From positions 16,537,926-16,601,925 of the forward strand of contig NC_079912.1 in NCBI RefSeq assembly GCF_024868665.1: DNA of 64,000 bases, in the 5' to 3' direction. This DNA comes from Triplophysa rosa (Eukaryota > Chordata > Actinopteri > Cypriniformes > Nemacheilidae). The notes under the pieces were generated by a model, which saw only the letters and a program-made list of their open reading frames with translations, was not told the DNA's origin and made no database searches. Positions 60,523 through 64,000 of the stretch are shown piece after piece. Positions within the stretch are counted from its first letter, which is position 1, and each line of letters opens with the position of its first letter. The translations under genes and the position numbers were made by a program.

Positions 60523-63500
60523 TCAGGATTGGTGGAAGGAAGTGGTGCCCGCCGTCCCTCCGTCTCCGGCACCCTGATGGCATTTCGGTGTCTCTCTGAC
60601 GCTCGCGGATTCTTTGCATCTGCGTTCTGCGGAGTCTGGGGTTTTGATGTCGTCGGCGGTGGAGATGGGAGGTCGGGGATCTGCAGGAGGCTGCTGTGTG
60701 GGTGCCTCTCTTATCCTTTGACAGATCTCTGCATAGCTCGGCTTTCGGGGCTCCTGGTCGATCATAAGCATCCAATGGATGAATCGATTTAAACATCAAT
60801 CTTGGATCTTAAAATGCTAATCGTAAACTTTCTCGAACACTCACCGTCACTGGATTGCTCAGTGGTGCGGTTTTAGCAGCAGGTGTGACGGAGCATTTCT
60901 CTGCAGGTGTCTGCATCTCTTTAGGTTGTTCTACAGGTGTCAGGCTGTGAAAACGCAAACACCGCATATTACAAAAGATCCAGATTTTATACTTCAAGAG
61001 CATTTTATTATATAATGACCAGAGGAACCCACTTTGTAGGGGCTGGAGAGGGTGAGGGTTGCTGGTCCACTGGGATCTGAACAGCGGGAGCGGCCTGCAC
61101 GGATTCTTTGGAGGTCCCTGAGATCACACGGCTGGTGATCACATCCTTATTTAGAGGCTGTCAAGAGACAAAGACGCCTCTGTGAAACTCTCAATACAAG
61201 GACAGCGTGAACAAACATTAACAGCTGGACGCTTCAACCAGGAACTCGCACGCAAAAAATACGTAAGAAACCCAAGGGCTCGTCGTGATTGGCTGATGGC
61301 GAGGTCGGCTGAAATGTTCTCTCCTTTTTTGAGATTTCGTAAGCCTTTATTATAACTTCACAAATTAACTTGCTACAGTCAAAACAGTCGGTAATGCCTA
61401 ATTTCAAACAACTAACCCCAATTGGAACCTTTATAGTAAGTACATTATTAATTAGTTGAATATTAAAGTTGAATATTAAAAATGACTCCGTAATTAAAAT
61501 TAAGTACTAAAATACACATTAAACCAATTTTTTTTGATCCTGCAGCATTAAAACAAAGACGCGTTACAAAAGCGACTGATAGAAAAACCTTGTCTTTCAC
61601 TGCTCCGGTGACGATGTCAGACAGTCGGTTGTCGAGGCTGTTTTCAGTTTTAACTTCAGGCTTCAGATTTCCCGCAGCTCCAGGCAGAGGAGGAAAGCTG
61701 GACAGTCCCAGCTCAAAGCTGGGGGAGGGAGCGCGCTCCTGAACGGGAGGGGGCGACTGCGTGGCTGCTCTCTGCCAAACACAAACATGAAAACATGAGC
61801 TGCCAAGGACAATAAATGCACATCCATCTCAACATCCACCGCTACTGTGATGGAGCTACCTTCACATACACATAAATAAATGCAAAAATTTTACATTTTT
61901 AATTTTTGCGCAGCTTTCAATGTATAACACAATTCTGGTCAATTTATTAAAGCTAAGTTTTTAATGCATTTAATTCAAATACATACTGGGAACTTGTTGT
62001 CTTCTCGTCTTTTCCTGTAACCAAAGCCGCCTCTTCTTTAAAAGAAACAAATGCAATCAAGTTTAAGCCATAAAGAGAATCAGGATCTGGACTGAGTCCA
62101 TGTTCAGCTGGTGTTTTGTTACCTTCCCCGTCCTGAATTTACAGAATAATCCGCCCCGTTCACTTCCATCCGGCCGCTTCCCACCTGATCCCGCCTAGGA
62201 TAGCCCGGCCCGATCGGTAACCGTGGTCGACTACCCATGTGATGTGCCTGTGGAGGACGTGTCCCGTTGGGGACTCTCTCCGAAGGGAAGGTCGAGAAAG
62301 TGGCGGGGCTGTCCAGCAGAGTGGTTCCACGGTCTGCCGTGAGCCGAATGTGCAATTTGTTGTGGTTCCTGTGCGGATGAAATGTATACAGCTTTGATTT
62401 AATGCCGCTGGATGTTGACATAATGCAGATTAAAAATGTTCTGAACAGTTGTTTTCTTTAAAAGCAACAACACTGCCAAAGGCTGTTCTAGTTGATTTAT
62501 AGTCGAGTAAGTTGTTGTTTGTCATTCGGGATGCATTGGAGCACATTAGCGTTCATGCTACAAATATAATGTAGTCAAATGCACTTCCAACTACCTTTGA
62601 ATACAAGTTGTCAGATCACAAAATTAAACTTGCTCACAGTTGTATTTAGCTTAGTCTTATCTGCCAATTGATTCCAAATATTAATAACAGATGTAAATAT
62701 GGCTTCAGATGAAGCTTAATAAACAAAAAGTGTTGCGCTAATGTAAACAGATGACGCTGACAGCTGTGAACTTTTCATTATAAAGCAAAGCCTGCCTGCA
62801 CACTTGAAAGTGCTGTATAAATATATTTAACAGATGTTTTCACTGTAAGAGATTTAAAAAAATAAAGTACCTGTTTCGAGGTGCGAATTGTCTGACAGTT
62901 AGTGGAGAAGTGGCTGATTTAAAAGTCGGAGAACCAGCAAAGCCATTAATAAACGCAGGGCTGGGAAATGGAGTAACCTGGAGGAGGAAGAAAAAAGAGC
63001 AATAAATCTTTTTAATAAAGACATTCTACTCCAGACACACAGTCCAGCAGGAAAGAAAACAAAGATATTTCCCAAACATTGCACTAACCAGTGTAGGGTC
63101 CAGGTAACTCTGGGTAGCTGACCAGCCCTGAGGGGTCACCAGCCGGTAAAGAGGAAACTGCTGCTGTGCTCCATACACAGGTGGGATGTAGTAGGGGGTG
63201 TAGCGCTGCTGGACATTCGAGGACACGTCGACTGGCCGATACCCATTCTTTGGCACAAAGGTGTTGACGGCAATGGCCTTGGCCTTTATTCTAGCCTAAC
63301 AATTCATGCAAATGTGTATATGTGTTAACATTCATACCTGCAACACTTGCATATGAAAAATAAAACGTAGTATCAAAAATGTCACGCTACCTTAATCGGC
63401 TTTCCTTGAAATGTTTTTACCTCTTCTCTGAGATACTGATATGCCTGAAAACAAGCAAAGTATGAAGCTTAGGAACAGCAAGTGAGGCTTATTAAAAATC

Positions 63501-63662
63501 CAGAGGCTAGAATCGGAGATGATCGAATCAAAAGAAAAATCAGACATTTACCAGCTGAGCATCTGCCTCGGATTCAAAGGTGATAAACCAGTTGTCGTTG
63601 TAGGCAAACTCACAGTTGATAAATTTGGGTAGGTTTTCACTCTTAAACAGCGCTTCAACTTC
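60523..63662 (-). CDS. larp4b: larp4b, C-terminal 470 codons in ten exons (5' part off the window)
   Basis: La-related protein 4B, a cytoplasmic mRNA-binding factor; LARP4/4B proteins bind A-rich RNA, PABPC1 and RACK1 and support mRNA stability and translation (family knowledge). Exons in transcript order: 63552-63662, 63391-63444, 63089-63295, 62871-62977, 62123-62368, 61987-62035, 61589-61771, 61033-61157, 60845-60944, 60523-60753. All junctions are GT/AG and phases agree throughout. The first two exons hold the RRM core ([43 protein letters not shown]). Next come [12 protein letters not shown], a Q/Y/P-rich stretch, [12 protein letters not shown], an RG-rich patch ([17 protein letters not shown]), then [14 protein letters not shown] and [19 protein letters not shown] and QQQFPLY fit LARP4B better than LARP4, which has SYAEVCQR. 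The La motif and N-terminus must lie right of 64,000. The last 20 or so residues do not resemble the mammalian C-terminus. Confidence 0.95.
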
Positions 63663-64000
63663 CTGTAAAAAAACGAAAGCCAAACAAACATCTTTTAAAA
63701 ACAGAGTCATAAAAAGCTTAACAGCTGATAAGGCGTGACACTAGCAACACAACGCAGAAACCAATCATACCTTACTTATAAAATGCAGTGTTTCCCCGAC
63801 CATTACCTTAGGGGGCACCCCGCCGCTCCATCGGCACCTCCCGCCCCCCTTGATGTTCACGTTAATTTAATTTTTATGTAGTGTTAGATCACAAGAGAAG
63901 TCATTTAAGGTTACTTTCCTATATAACATGTCTATACCTTGTTCTCGTATTAAACAAACTAAATAGCGTTATGTTATTAATCTTATGTACATGGTGGCAT
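63663..64000 (-). other. larp4b: larp4b intron (partial) with start of an interspersed repeat
   Basis: Intron upstream of the first larp4b exon seen here. The sequence from about 63,788 ('gcagtgtttcccc') looks like the end of a teleost hAT-type repeat that runs off the window. No exon seen. Confidence 0.5.

Noticed and set aside
60248..60799. 183-codon minus-strand open frame
   Set aside because: It covers the last larp4b exon in a shifted frame and runs into the 3' UTR. The other frame matches LARP4B ([11 protein letters not shown]) and joins the upstream exon in phase.

Overview
This is vertebrate, almost certainly ray-finned fish, nuclear DNA. The repeat content points to a cyprinid: at least 15 scattered copies or fragments of the element that starts 'aaagggatagttcaccc' and carries 'catcatttactcacc', plus hAT-like elements, a Tc1 element and tRNA-derived SINEs. 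There are no bacterial or viral genes and no tRNA or rRNA genes. All host coding sequence I can support is on the minus strand and belongs to two genes.

Right end (58.6-63.7 kb): ten exons and the 3' UTR of larp4b, covering the RRM-like domain to the stop codon. The La-motif exons lie beyond the right edge. About 1.5 kb downstream of its predicted poly(A) site is the CpG-rich promoter and first coding exon of dip2c (start codon at 56,807). Exon 2 of dip2c is at 2,112-2,183, near the left edge. The reading frame joins exactly across the gap, so about 54.5 kb of the window (2,184-56,728) is dip2c intron 1, and the leftmost 2.1 kb is the start of intron 2. The larp4b-dip2c order and orientation match human LARP4B-DIP2C on 10p15.3. 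The paralogous pair LARP4/DIP2B lies on human 12q13.

Intron 1 is mostly transposon debris. Five non-autonomous elements are bounded by terminal inverted repeats and perfect or one-mismatch 8-bp target duplications (7,094-9,108; 25,040-26,696; 29,967-30,899; 34,633-36,709; 45,400-46,111), and a sixth large element has a similar duplication (24,652-27,398). There is one dead Tc1/mariner element (18,526-19,843). A second family, with ends starting 'ggtcc', is present three times, each copy interrupted by a different younger transposon. An AT-rich degenerate minisatellite lies at 14.3-15.2 kb, and a decayed SWIM-type zinc-finger gene fragment at 26.8-27.2 kb.

The most consequential observation concerns the assembly. 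A 1,309-bp segment (37,061-38,369) is repeated almost perfectly at 39,860-41,168. Between the copies are a single N (39,539), a truncated hAT-like element and a truncated Tc1. The pattern is best explained by two haplotypes joined end to end, each contig breaking inside a transposon insertion that the other lacks, rather than by a true duplication. I found no new gene system. The window is an ordinary, repeat-rich vertebrate first intron and gene boundary with some informative details.
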